From the NCBI GenBank assembly GCA_018830205.1, contig JAHJSX010000060.1, forward strand, positions 1-6,006: a stretch of DNA of 6,006 bases, read 5' to 3'. The notes below the pieces were generated by a model. The model ran no database searches, was not told where the DNA came from, and worked only from the letters and a program-made list of their open reading frames with translations. The position numbers and the translations under genes are program-made. Positions 1-4,536 of this stretch are shown here, piece after piece. Each line of letters opens with the position of its first letter. Position 1 is the first letter of the stretch. The stretch comes from an archaeon. GTDB lineage: Archaea; Hydrothermarchaeota; Hydrothermarchaeia; Hydrothermarchaeales; Hydrothermarchaeaceae.

Positions 1-215
1 CAGCTGAACATCTGAGGGAAATCGACGAAAAACTGAAGCTCATGCAGACCGAGGAGGGCACCATACAGAACCTGTTGAACGGCCTTGGCGCAAGCACAAT
101 GGAAGCAAAAAAGCGCGAACTGCTCGAGAAGAAATACAATGCCCGTCTTGCAAAGCTATCAAATGACATTTCAGAGCTTAGAAGGCAGAAAGAAGGCCAG
201 GTCGCTGCTGCGTGA
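1..215 (+). CDS. C-terminal end of a coiled-coil protein (5' truncated by window edge)
   Basis: An open frame enters from the left edge (first complete codon at 3) and ends at TGA 213-215, leaving 70 residues. The visible part is charged, rich in Glu, Lys and Leu, and predicted helical, with an N-terminal helix (EHLREIDEKLKLMQ), a loop with Gly-Leu-Gly around residues 27-29, and a C-terminal helix beginning LLEKKYNARL. It ends in a short Ala-rich tail. No catalytic motif or membrane segment is visible, and I do not recognise the family. The LEKKY...L...EL ending resembles the C-terminus of the large coiled-coil protein at 626-2245, so the two may share a C-terminal helical hairpin, although low-complexity helices can look alike by chance. 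It is separated from the next gene by an AT-rich control region and is probably the last gene of its own transcript. The frame is certain; the function is unknown. Confidence 0.75.
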   Translation, partial: AEHLREIDEKLKLMQTEEGTIQNLLNGLGASTMEAKKRELLEKKYNARLAKLSNDISELRRQKEGQVAAA

Positions 216-229
216 TATTTTTTTCTTAG

Positions 230-307
230 TATAATATTATATTACGTAGTTACATTTTTCGATTTATAATATTATACTATGGCGCATTCCATGTTAATAA
301 TATTATA
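230..307. promoter_or_regulatory. Three AT palindromes, probable operator cluster
   Basis: The perfect 12-bp palindrome TATAATATTATA occurs at 230-241 and 265-276. A third copy at 296-307 differs only in its first base. The shared core ATAATATTAT lies at 231-240, 266-275 and 297-306, with centres 35 and 31 bp apart, roughly three helical turns. The first and third copies match for 13 bases. They sit just upstream of the TATA box at 319-326 and the winged-helix gene. The sequence and spacing are seen directly; that they are binding sites, perhaps for the winged-helix protein itself, is inferred. In DNA this AT-rich, some or all could instead be TATA-like promoter elements. Confidence 0.45.
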
Positions 308-318
308 TTTCAGGTAGA

Positions 319-326
319 TTTATATA
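319..326 (+). promoter_or_regulatory. TATA box of the winged-helix/coiled-coil/cheR/cupin operon
   Basis: TTTATATA is a good archaeal TATA box, preceded by purine-rich CAGGTAGA that could serve as a weak BRE. With the usual spacing of about 25-30 bp, transcription would start near 348-352. That is at or next to the ATG at 352 and after the ATG at 343, which would make the first gene leaderless. Other TATA-like stretches lie upstream within the palindromes, so this is not the only possible promoter. Confidence 0.55.
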
Positions 327-342
327 TGCACGAGAAAAAGGT

Positions 343-636
343 ATGATCTCCATGTTCACCTTAACAAAACTGGCCACCAAGCGGACCGAGAAGGCCACAG
401 AAAAGAGAATGGAGATGGCAAGAGAAGTTGATTCGATTGTCATCCAGCATCTAAAAGATAAGCCTTCATCGACAATTTATGATATTTCTAAAGACCTCGG
501 GTGGACAGTTGGCAAGGTCCAGGGTTCTATAATCAGGATAAAAGACTCCCTGGTTGTCGAGGATTCAGTTGAAAACGGCAGGCTGAAAAGGAAGTACGAT
601 TTTCTAGTAGAGGTTGGCATAAAAGATGGCTTTTAG
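343..636 (+). CDS. Small winged-helix DNA-binding protein
   Basis: This 97-residue protein has a basic helical N-terminus (about residues 8-27), then a winged helix-turn-helix: helix 1 around 28-38 (VDSIVIQHLK), helix 2 around 44-52 (TIYDISKDL), a recognition helix around 55-67 (TVGKVQGSIIRIK), and a beta wing around 70-88 (VVEDSVENGRLKRKY). It has no ligand or metal motif, so it looks like a DNA-binding regulator or architectural protein. Start choice: ATG 343 has AGGT directly upstream, but the TATA box at 319-326 predicts transcription from about 350, which favours a leaderless start at ATG 352 (94 residues). The fold is unaffected. The 3' end overlaps the next gene by 11 bp, implying translational coupling. 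The palindromes upstream suggest autoregulation, which is inference. The DNA-binding fold is a confident call; the target is unknown. Confidence 0.8.
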   Translation: MISMFTLTKLATKRTEKATEKRMEMAREVDSIVIQHLKDKPSSTIYDISKDLGWTVGKVQGSIIRIKDSLVVEDSVENGRLKRKYDFLVEVGIKDGF

Positions 637-2245
637 ACGACTTAAGAGAAGGAAAAACGAAGAGGAGCTCGAGCTGGTTGAAGAAGAGATTATGATAGAA
701 GCGGCCGACGATGAATATGTCCTCTTAAAGGCATTTACGGGCAAGAACCCGGAGGTCGCCTTCTCTTATGCCATTAACAGGATAGACGAGCTGAAAGTGG
801 AAGTCAGGGGGCTAAACAAGGAAAAGGACTCCCTTGAAACACTAAACACGTCGCTTCAGGATGACATCGAGGACGCCTTCAGGTTCAAAGAGCAGATTGA
901 CGACATGAGGGACGAGCTGGTGGCCAAAGAGAGGGAGCTCTCAAATAAAGCCGTCGAAATCGACACCCTTGTGAGAAGGTCAGCGAAGCTCGGGGTCGAA
1001 CGCGATGAATTTAAAGACAAAATCGGCAAGAAGGAAAAGCAAATCCAGGGCTACCTGGAGCAGATGGAGAAGCTCAAGCACTCTGACAGGCTTATCCGCC
1101 TCGAAAAAGACAACAAGATGAAAGAGAGCAAGCTTTCAGACCTTGAGGAGGAGGCCAAGACCCTGAGGGTCCAAAACGAAGAGATGAAGGACACACTTTC
1201 AGTCATTGACGAAGAGCTCGACCAGTACAAGCAGATGGCCATGTCCCAGGACGAAGAGCTGAATACGCTTAAAGCGAATTGGTGGACTGCAAACACCGAA
1301 GTCAAGGACTTAAAACGCCGGATTGAGGAAAAGGAGGGCATGGTTGCATCAAAGGATGAAGTGATAAAGAATCTCATGGTCAAATCCAAGAAGATTACTC
1401 TTGAATCCGACGTCATAAACAAGGAACTTGAAGAAAAGAAAGATGCTATATCCAATCTAGAAAAGCGCATTGAGGAGGCAGAGGAACTAAAGAAGCGCTT
1501 CACAAAAGAAAGTGGGGAGAAAGACCACAAGATTCTCTATCTTGAGGAAAAGGTCACAGAAGCGCTTGAGGAGGGGCCAAAACTAAAGGAGGCAGAAAAA
1601 CGCCTGGAAGAACTTGCGCCCCTTGAAAGCGAGGTCAAGACTCTTAGAATTTCATTATCTGAGCAAAAGGACATTCTAAGCGTGGTGTCGTCCGAGGCAA
1701 GCCAGTACAAAGCGATGGCAGCCTCAATGGATGAGGAGCTTAACTCCCTAAAGGGCAGCTGGTGGGAGACAAACAAGCAGGTAAAGAGCCTCAAGGAGGA
1801 GATAGAGGTAAAAGAGGGCATTGTTGCAGCAAAAGATGCAACGTTGAAGGAACTTATAGAAAAGTTAAGGGGCATGACGGCAGAGCTTGACATGCTCAAA
1901 AAGCAGACGGCGGATAGTGCCATGATGAGCGGAACTGCTGCCACGACACCACCCCCGCAGGCGGCCCCGCCCTCACCCGAACCAACCCCTGCAGTAAAAG
2001 AGCCCGCACCTGCCCCCAAACCAGCGCCCGCACCTGAACCAACCACGGTTCCAGAACCGGCACCGGTGGAAAGACAAGCAGCGCCAAAAGTCAATGCAAA
2101 TGCAAGCAAAGTAAAGCTCCTTGAAATCGAAAAACGCAGCATATTAAAAACCCTGGACAATCCAAAAATCCAGGGCGGCCCTCTTGAGAAGAAGTACATC
2201 GAAAAACTCGACGAAATTAATAAGAAGTTAAACGAGCTGATATAA
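626..2245 (+). CDS. Large coiled-coil protein with duplicated Trp-Trp segment and Pro/Ala-rich linker
   Basis: This 539-residue protein is not a family I recognise. In order it has: a basic start (residues 1-10); an acidic stretch and short non-coil segment (about 11-50); a long coiled coil (about 51-428) rich in Glu, Lys and Leu; a Pro/Ala/Glu linker (about 437-487) of PAP- and PEP-type repeats; and a conserved-looking C-terminal helical hairpin (about 495-539). Residues 173-250 and 333-410 are an ungapped duplication exactly 160 residues apart, about 45 of 78 identical by hand count, each containing QYK-MA-S-DEELN-LK--WW. A weaker third copy, without the Trp pair, may lie around 94-133. There is no signal peptide or membrane segment, so it is cytoplasmic. 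It overlaps the winged-helix gene by 11 bp and lies 5 bp before cheR. Co-expression with CheR suggests a scaffold, spacer or polar organiser for the chemosensory machinery, but no motif proves this. SMC/Rad50-like ATPases are excluded because Walker motifs are absent. Confidence 0.8.
   Translation: MAFRRLKRRKNEEELELVEEEIMIEAADDEYVLLKAFTGKNPEVAFSYAINRIDELKVEVRGLNKEKDSLETLNTSLQDDIEDAFRFKEQIDDMRDELVAKERELSNKAVEIDTLVRRSAKLGVERDEFKDKIGKKEKQIQGYLEQMEKLKHSDRLIRLEKDNKMKESKLSDLEEEAKTLRVQNEEMKDTLSVIDEELDQYKQMAMSQDEELNTLKANWWTANTEVKDLKRRIEEKEGMVASKDEVIKNLMVKSKKITLESDVINKELEEKKDAISNLEKRIEEAEELKKRFTKESGEKDHKILYLEEKVTEALEEGPKLKEAEKRLEELAPLESEVKTLRISLSEQKDILSVVSSEASQYKAMAASMDEELNSLKGSWWETNKQVKSLKEEIEVKEGIVAAKDATLKELIEKLRGMTAELDMLKKQTADSAMMSGTAATTPPPQAAPPSPEPTPAVKEPAPAPKPAPAPEPTTVPEPAPVERQAAPKVNANASKVKLLEIEKRSILKTLDNPKIQGGPLEKKYIEKLDEINKKLNELI
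1142..1375 (+). repeat. Internal coding repeat, copy 1 (residues 173-250)
   Basis: This is the first copy of the 78-residue duplicated block in the coiled-coil protein. Its landmarks are LSV, QYKQMA, DEELNTLK, the Trp pair TGGTGG at 1280-1285, VK-LK and IE-KEG-V. It aligns without gaps to 1622-1855. The nucleotide sequences have diverged while the residues are kept, which points to an old, selected duplication. Confidence 0.8.
1622..1855 (+). repeat. Internal coding repeat, copy 2 (residues 333-410)
   Basis: This is the second copy of the block, offset by exactly 480 nt, with the Trp pair at 1760-1765. Landmarks QYKAMA, DEELNSLK, WW, VK-LK and IE-KEG-V are conserved with copy 1, and flanking residues (LE-E-KTLR) also match. 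Confidence 0.8.
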
Positions 2246-2250
2246 ATATA

Positions 2251-3147
2251 ATGGAACAGCTCGACCAGGCAAGCACTGATTTTCAATTTGCTAAACTTAA
2301 AGAGAAGGTAACAGAAGAACTGGGGTTCCAGACCCAGCACTATAGTGACAGGCATCTAAGAAGACGTTTCAAAATACGGATGCGAAACGTCGGAGCCAGG
2401 ACCCCGCAAAGATACATGAAATACCTTGATGAAAACCCCCCGGAACGCCAGAAGCTTCTAGATGTACTCACCGTAAATGTGACAGAGTGGTTCAGGAACC
2501 CTGCGGTTTATAAAAAAATAAAATCGAAAACACTTCCAGACATCATCAGCAAAAGTTTTGATTATGGGGCAGAACTGCGGTTTAAAAAATATAAAGATCG
2601 CATGGTTCCCAGCATCGAAGAGACAGCAAAAATACAAAAGCGAAAACACCTGCGGTTCTGGAGTGTCGGGTGCAGTGATGGAAAGGAGCCGTATTCTCTT
2701 GCGATGTGCGTGAAAGACGCCCTTGGTGAGGCCACTAACTTAAGGGTGAACATATTTGCATGGGACATAGACGATGCGATGCTAAAAAAGGCGCGCGAGG
2801 CGCTTTACAAATGGGATGATTTGAAAGGTCTTGAACCAGAGCATCTGGAGAAGTACTTCATTAAAGAGAAAGAAGGATACAGGGTATCTCCTGAGATAAG
2901 GGCCATGGTTTTCTTTGAGAAAAAGGATTTGCACAAAGATGTGAAGCGCAAGTGGATAGACCTCATAATGTGCCGCAATGTTGTCATTTACCTGACAAAA
3001 GAGCGAAAAGCTGACCTTTATCTTGAGTTTTACAATAGCCTGAGGCCAGGCGGTTACTATATCATGGGAATGAGCGAGACGCTCCTTGGGACCGCCAGAA
3101 CATTATTTAAGTCGACAGACAATACACTTAAGATATACCAAAAATGA
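2251..3147 (+). CDS. cheR: CheR, chemoreceptor glutamate methyltransferase
   Basis: This enzyme transfers methyl groups from S-adenosylmethionine to glutamates of chemoreceptors, setting adaptation together with a methylesterase (CheB, not in the window). The protein has 298 residues. The N-terminal helical domain (about 10-80) includes HLRRRFKIRMR (35-45) and VNVTEWFRNP (75-84), the counterpart of the family's NVTxFFRdP. The SAM fold includes WSVGCSDGKEPYSLAM (137-152), FAWDID (169-174), DLIMCRNVVIYL (237-248) and LRPGGYYIMGMSE (264-276). Two points are unusual: the SAM loop reads GCSDGKEPYS rather than the common GCSTGEEPYS, and about 25-30 extra residues, Lys/Arg- and Phe/Tyr-rich, lie between FRNP and the SAM loop (roughly 100-132). 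It lies 5 bp after the coiled-coil gene and has no clear Shine-Dalgarno, so it is probably read by coupling. No other in-frame ATG fits, since the next Met is residue 44. Confidence 0.95.
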   Translation: MEQLDQASTDFQFAKLKEKVTEELGFQTQHYSDRHLRRRFKIRMRNVGARTPQRYMKYLDENPPERQKLLDVLTVNVTEWFRNPAVYKKIKSKTLPDIISKSFDYGAELRFKKYKDRMVPSIEETAKIQKRKHLRFWSVGCSDGKEPYSLAMCVKDALGEATNLRVNIFAWDIDDAMLKKAREALYKWDDLKGLEPEHLEKYFIKEKEGYRVSPEIRAMVFFEKKDLHKDVKRKWIDLIMCRNVVIYLTKERKADLYLEFYNSLRPGGYYIMGMSETLLGTARTLFKSTDNTLKIYQK

Positions 3148-3458
3148 AAAAAATAGAGATAGACGAAGTTGCAAAGTTCAAAGAAGATAGTTTTTATCTT
3201 AATTTTATCCATGACTCTCCCAATATGAGGCTTATTTTATTCTGCTTTGAGCCAGGCCAAGAGCTGCCTGTGCACTCGCATGATGTGGACTCAGAGGTGT
3301 TTCTCTTTGTCATGGACGGTGAGGGCTTCTTTACCGGCGGGGATATTGACGTTCCTGCAAAGAAAGGGTCGCTTTTGATTTCCAGGGTAAGCGACCCGCA
3401 TGGAATTAAGGCCAAAACCAGGATGAAAGTGCTTGTGGGAATAGTGCCACCGATTTAA
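3144..3458 (+). CDS. Small single-domain cupin, metal-binding
   Basis: This 104-residue protein consists of one cupin beta barrel. Motif 1 is G38-x5-H44-x-H46-x4-E51 followed by Gly 59. Motif 2 is represented by G75 and the late His 86 (SDPHG). The four metal ligands expected of the family (two His, Glu, His) are all present. Small cupins of this type bind a divalent metal and act as enzymes or ligand sensors; the substrate cannot be told from sequence. Its ATG overlaps the cheR stop (ATGA at 3144-3147), so it is translationally coupled and made with CheR. There is no DNA-binding domain, signal peptide or fused domain. A role in sensing or supplying a signal to chemotaxis is possible but rests on position only. 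The operon appears to end here, because oligo-T tracts follow immediately. Confidence 0.85.
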   Translation: MKKIEIDEVAKFKEDSFYLNFIHDSPNMRLILFCFEPGQELPVHSHDVDSEVFLFVMDGEGFFTGGDIDVPAKKGSLLISRVSDPHGIKAKTRMKVLVGIVPPI

Positions 3459-3476
3459 TTTTTGGTCCCGGTTTTT
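3459..3476 (+). terminator. Oligo-T terminator of the cheR-cupin operon
   Basis: Two T5 runs (3459-3463 and 3472-3476) follow the cupin stop codon directly, as is typical of archaeal intrinsic termination. A short inverted repeat overlaps them: CCGGT at 3468-3472 can pair with ACCGG at 3490-3494, or GGTCC at 3464-3468 with GGACC at 3488-3492. The stem is only five strong pairs, so the T tracts are the better evidence. Confidence 0.45.
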
Positions 3477-3497
3477 AGTTTGAAATTGGACCGGAAG

Positions 3498-3507
3498 CTA
3501 TTTATAA
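3498..3507 (+). promoter_or_regulatory. TATA box of the RHH/107-residue operon
   Basis: CTATTTATAA contains TTTATAA at 3501-3507, preceded by purine-rich CCGGAAG as a plausible BRE. Transcription would start near 3530, giving a leader of about 35 nt with a Shine-Dalgarno site. The predicted start lies inside the 9-bp repeat array. Confidence 0.6.
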
Positions 3508-3519
3508 GAATTATATTTA

Positions 3520-3555
3520 ATTAAATTTATTAAATCAATTAAATACATTAAATAG
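3520..3555. repeat. Four tandem 9-bp repeats (ATTAAATNN), probable operator
   Basis: ATTAAAT occurs at 3520-3526, 3529-3535, 3538-3544 and 3547-3553, each exactly 9 bp after the last, with the two spacer bases varying (TT, CA, AC, AG). The array spans the predicted transcription start, and its last unit touches the GGTGA ribosome site, so a bound protein would block the promoter. Known RHH repressors, such as omega of plasmid pSM19035, bind tandem heptad repeats cooperatively. The neighbouring RHH protein is therefore the obvious candidate binder, which is inference. Confidence 0.65.
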
Positions 3556-3559
3556 GTGA
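3555..3559 (+). promoter_or_regulatory. Ribosome binding site deciding the RHH gene start
   Basis: GGTGA ends five bases before ATG 3565 and matches the archaeal 16S 3' tail. It supports 3565 over the out-of-frame ATG at 3561, which opens only 23 codons. Confidence 0.7.
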
Positions 3560-3564
3560 AATGA

Positions 3565-3753
3565 ATGGACTACGCATCAACCACCCAACGCGAACCGACG
3601 ACCACCATCACGGTGGGCATCTCAACTGCTGAAAAAGTCAGACGCCTTGTAGGGGAGATGCAGTCAAGAACAGGAAGAACCGTGACCCAGAGGACAGTGA
3701 TAGACGCTGCACTGGGCGCGTATATGGAAATAATAACGGAGGAAGAATTATGA
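3565..3753 (+). CDS. Ribbon-helix-helix (CopG/Arc-type) DNA-binding protein
   Basis: This 62-residue protein has the RHH order. A flexible Thr-rich N-terminus (1-12) leads into a beta strand, TTITVGIS (13-20). Helix A runs about 21-35 (TAEKVRRLVGEMQSR), a Gly turn follows (GRTV, 37-40), and helix B runs about 41-56 (TQRTVIDAALGAYMEI), ending in an acidic tail. Such proteins dimerise, and the paired beta strands read the DNA major groove. It has a strong TATA box and GGTGA site, and its stop overlaps the next gene's start (ATGA, 3750-3753). The tandem heptads before it suggest it represses its own operon. The arrangement resembles antitoxin-first modules, but the partner does not look like a known toxin. 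Another possibility is a regulator of the flanking chemotaxis operons. Confidence 0.8.
   Translation: MDYASTTQREPTTTITVGISTAEKVRRLVGEMQSRTGRTVTQRTVIDAALGAYMEIITEEEL
3738..3742 (+). promoter_or_regulatory. Ribosome binding site of the 107-residue gene
   Basis: GGAGG lies inside the end of the RHH gene, seven bases before ATG 3750 and ten before ATG 3753. It gives the second gene its own strong initiation signal in addition to coupling. Confidence 0.7.
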
Positions 3754-4073
3754 TGGAACCAAATTTCCACCAAGAATTTGAAATAAGGCCCCTTGAATAT
3801 AGGGGTCCTGAGAGCTTTGTAATAAGCGAGCCTGAAATACCGAATATGGACGTCCTTCAAGAAGAGCTGGTATGGAAGCTTGAATCGGGATGGAAGAAAC
3901 TAGATGACCACCTTCATTCCCATGGAATCTCAATTGATGAGGCGGCCATCCACGAGCGAATTGAAAAGATAATGGGACTTGATGAAGAATCGCTCAATAT
4001 TCTTGAAAAAAGCGTAAAAGCAAAGCTTGAAGAAAAAAGAAAGGAACTAGACAAGCAGATCAAATCTCTGTAG
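3750..4073 (+). CDS. Acidic helical protein of unknown function, partner of the RHH gene
   Basis: This 107-residue protein is not a family I recognise. The N-terminal third (about 1-35) is Pro- and Glu-rich (FEIRPLEYRGPE, ISEPEIPN) and probably extended. Residues 36-58 are an amphipathic helix with two Trp (VWKLESGWKKLDDHLHSH), 61-76 are a second helix, and 78-107 are a Lys/Glu-rich coiled coil (LEKSVKAKLEEKRKEL). There is no catalytic, metal or membrane motif and no resemblance to ParE, MazF, RelE or PIN toxins. Translation starts at ATG 3750 (overlapping the RHH stop, GGAGG seven bases before) or at ATG 3753. The 3' end overlaps cheD tail to tail by 14 bp. The coupling suggests it acts with the RHH protein, as a co-repressor, effector-sensing partner or module partner; which of these cannot be told. 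Confidence 0.7.
   Translation: MMEPNFHQEFEIRPLEYRGPESFVISEPEIPNMDVLQEELVWKLESGWKKLDDHLHSHGISIDEAAIHERIEKIMGLDEESLNILEKSVKAKLEEKRKELDKQIKSL
4033..4038 (-). terminator. Possible oligo-T terminator for the cheA-cheC-cheD transcript
   Basis: On the minus strand this is T6, 22-27 bases past the cheD stop and inside the opposing 107-residue gene. A further T-rich tract follows at about 4004-4009. The positions suit archaeal oligo-T termination, but they are also simply Lys codons of the other gene. Confidence 0.3.
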
Positions 4074-4536
4074 TGCAGACCATAGTTTTTATAACGACCC
4101 TGCCGGTCCCTACATGAAACTCGACGGTGCGTCCCTGGGACCCCCCAGTGTGTTCTCCGTCCAGTTTTATCCCTCTGCTGGTCAGGACATTTTTTGCAGC
4201 CGCGACGTTTTTTGGCCCCATGGAAAACATGCTATCGTTGGAGTCTGATATAGCAAACATGCTTGCACCCCCAACAAGCTTTGCTTTGATGTTTTTCATC
4301 AAAACGCCATCTTCCCCCAGCTTCTGCAGTAATGCATTAATAGCTGTGTCTGCAAACTTGCCGGGATTTCCGTCTATTTTGCCGCTTTTGCTGCTGGGGA
4401 GGAGTACGTGAGCCATCCCGCCCACTTTTATAGTAGGGTCATAAAGGCAGATTCCCACACATGACCCAAGTCCTACGCTTGACAAAATTTCAGGATGCGA
4501 CGCTGTTTTAATCTCGGATATTCCGACCCTTATCAT
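4060..4536 (-). CDS. cheD: CheD, chemoreceptor glutamine deamidase
   Basis: CheD deamidates receptor glutamines to glutamates and, in Bacillus/Thermotoga-type systems, binds CheC and stimulates its CheY-P phosphatase activity. This 158-residue protein shows the family landmarks: GLGSCVGICLYD (22-33) with the catalytic Cys 26, GGMAHVLLP (39-47) with His 43, AKLVGGASMF (85-94), and GGSQGRTVEFHVGTGRV (131-147). The third active-site residue, Thr in Thermotoga CheD, aligns with Ser 20, a conservative hydroxyl change. Length is normal for the family. Its ATG overlaps the cheC stop by 4 bp (ATGA, 4536-4533), so it is translated by coupling, which suits a CheC-CheD complex. Its end overlaps the convergent 107-residue gene by 14 bp. 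Confidence 0.96.
   Translation of the reverse strand: MIRVGISEIKTASHPEILSSVGLGSCVGICLYDPTIKVGGMAHVLLPSSKSGKIDGNPGKFADTAINALLQKLGEDGVLMKNIKAKLVGGASMFAISDSNDSMFSMGPKNVAAAKNVLTSRGIKLDGEHTGGSQGRTVEFHVGTGRVVIKTMVCTTEI
4086..4090 (+). terminator. Possible oligo-T terminator for the RHH/107-residue transcript
   Basis: T5 lies 13 bases after the stop of the 107-residue gene, within the 3' end of cheD on the other strand. It is the only T run close downstream, so termination here is plausible but weakly supported. Confidence 0.3.

Noticed and set aside
279..317. Short upstream reading frame (12 codons) in the AT-rich control region
   Set aside because: It has no ribosome site, overlaps the third palindrome, and lies upstream of the predicted transcription start.
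1280..1285. The Trp-Trp motif (WWET in copy 2, 1760-1771) as a CheR docking peptide like the receptor NWETF tail
   Set aside because: The known CheR-binding pentapeptide is at the extreme C-terminus of receptors, whereas these motifs are internal and only partly match. I treat the resemblance as coincidence.
1934..2086. Pro/Ala-coding stretch as a tandem DNA repeat or CRISPR-like array
   Set aside because: The units are irregular in length and sequence with no spacers; it is a low-complexity protein linker in frame with the coiled-coil gene.
2240..2250. TATA-like ATATAAATATA just before cheR, as a separate cheR promoter
   Set aside because: Transcription would begin about 20 bases inside cheR, and the next Met is residue 44, so a usable cheR start would be lost.
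1537..2355. Long minus-strand frames opposite the coiled-coil gene (also 1051-1530)
   Set aside because: They read as Ser/Phe- or Gly/Ala-rich antisense of Glu/Lys- and Pro/Ala-rich coding sequence, with no domain and no promoter; they are shadows of the plus-strand gene.
3565..4073. Classical type II toxin-antitoxin locus
   Set aside because: The RHH-first order fits, but the second protein lacks features of ParE, RelE, MazF, PIN or other toxins and is acidic and coiled-coil. It is kept as an open possibility rather than a call.
4083..4096. TATA-like TTTTTATAA on the plus strand
   Set aside because: No plus-strand gene follows; it lies inside cheD and is better read as an oligo-T tract.
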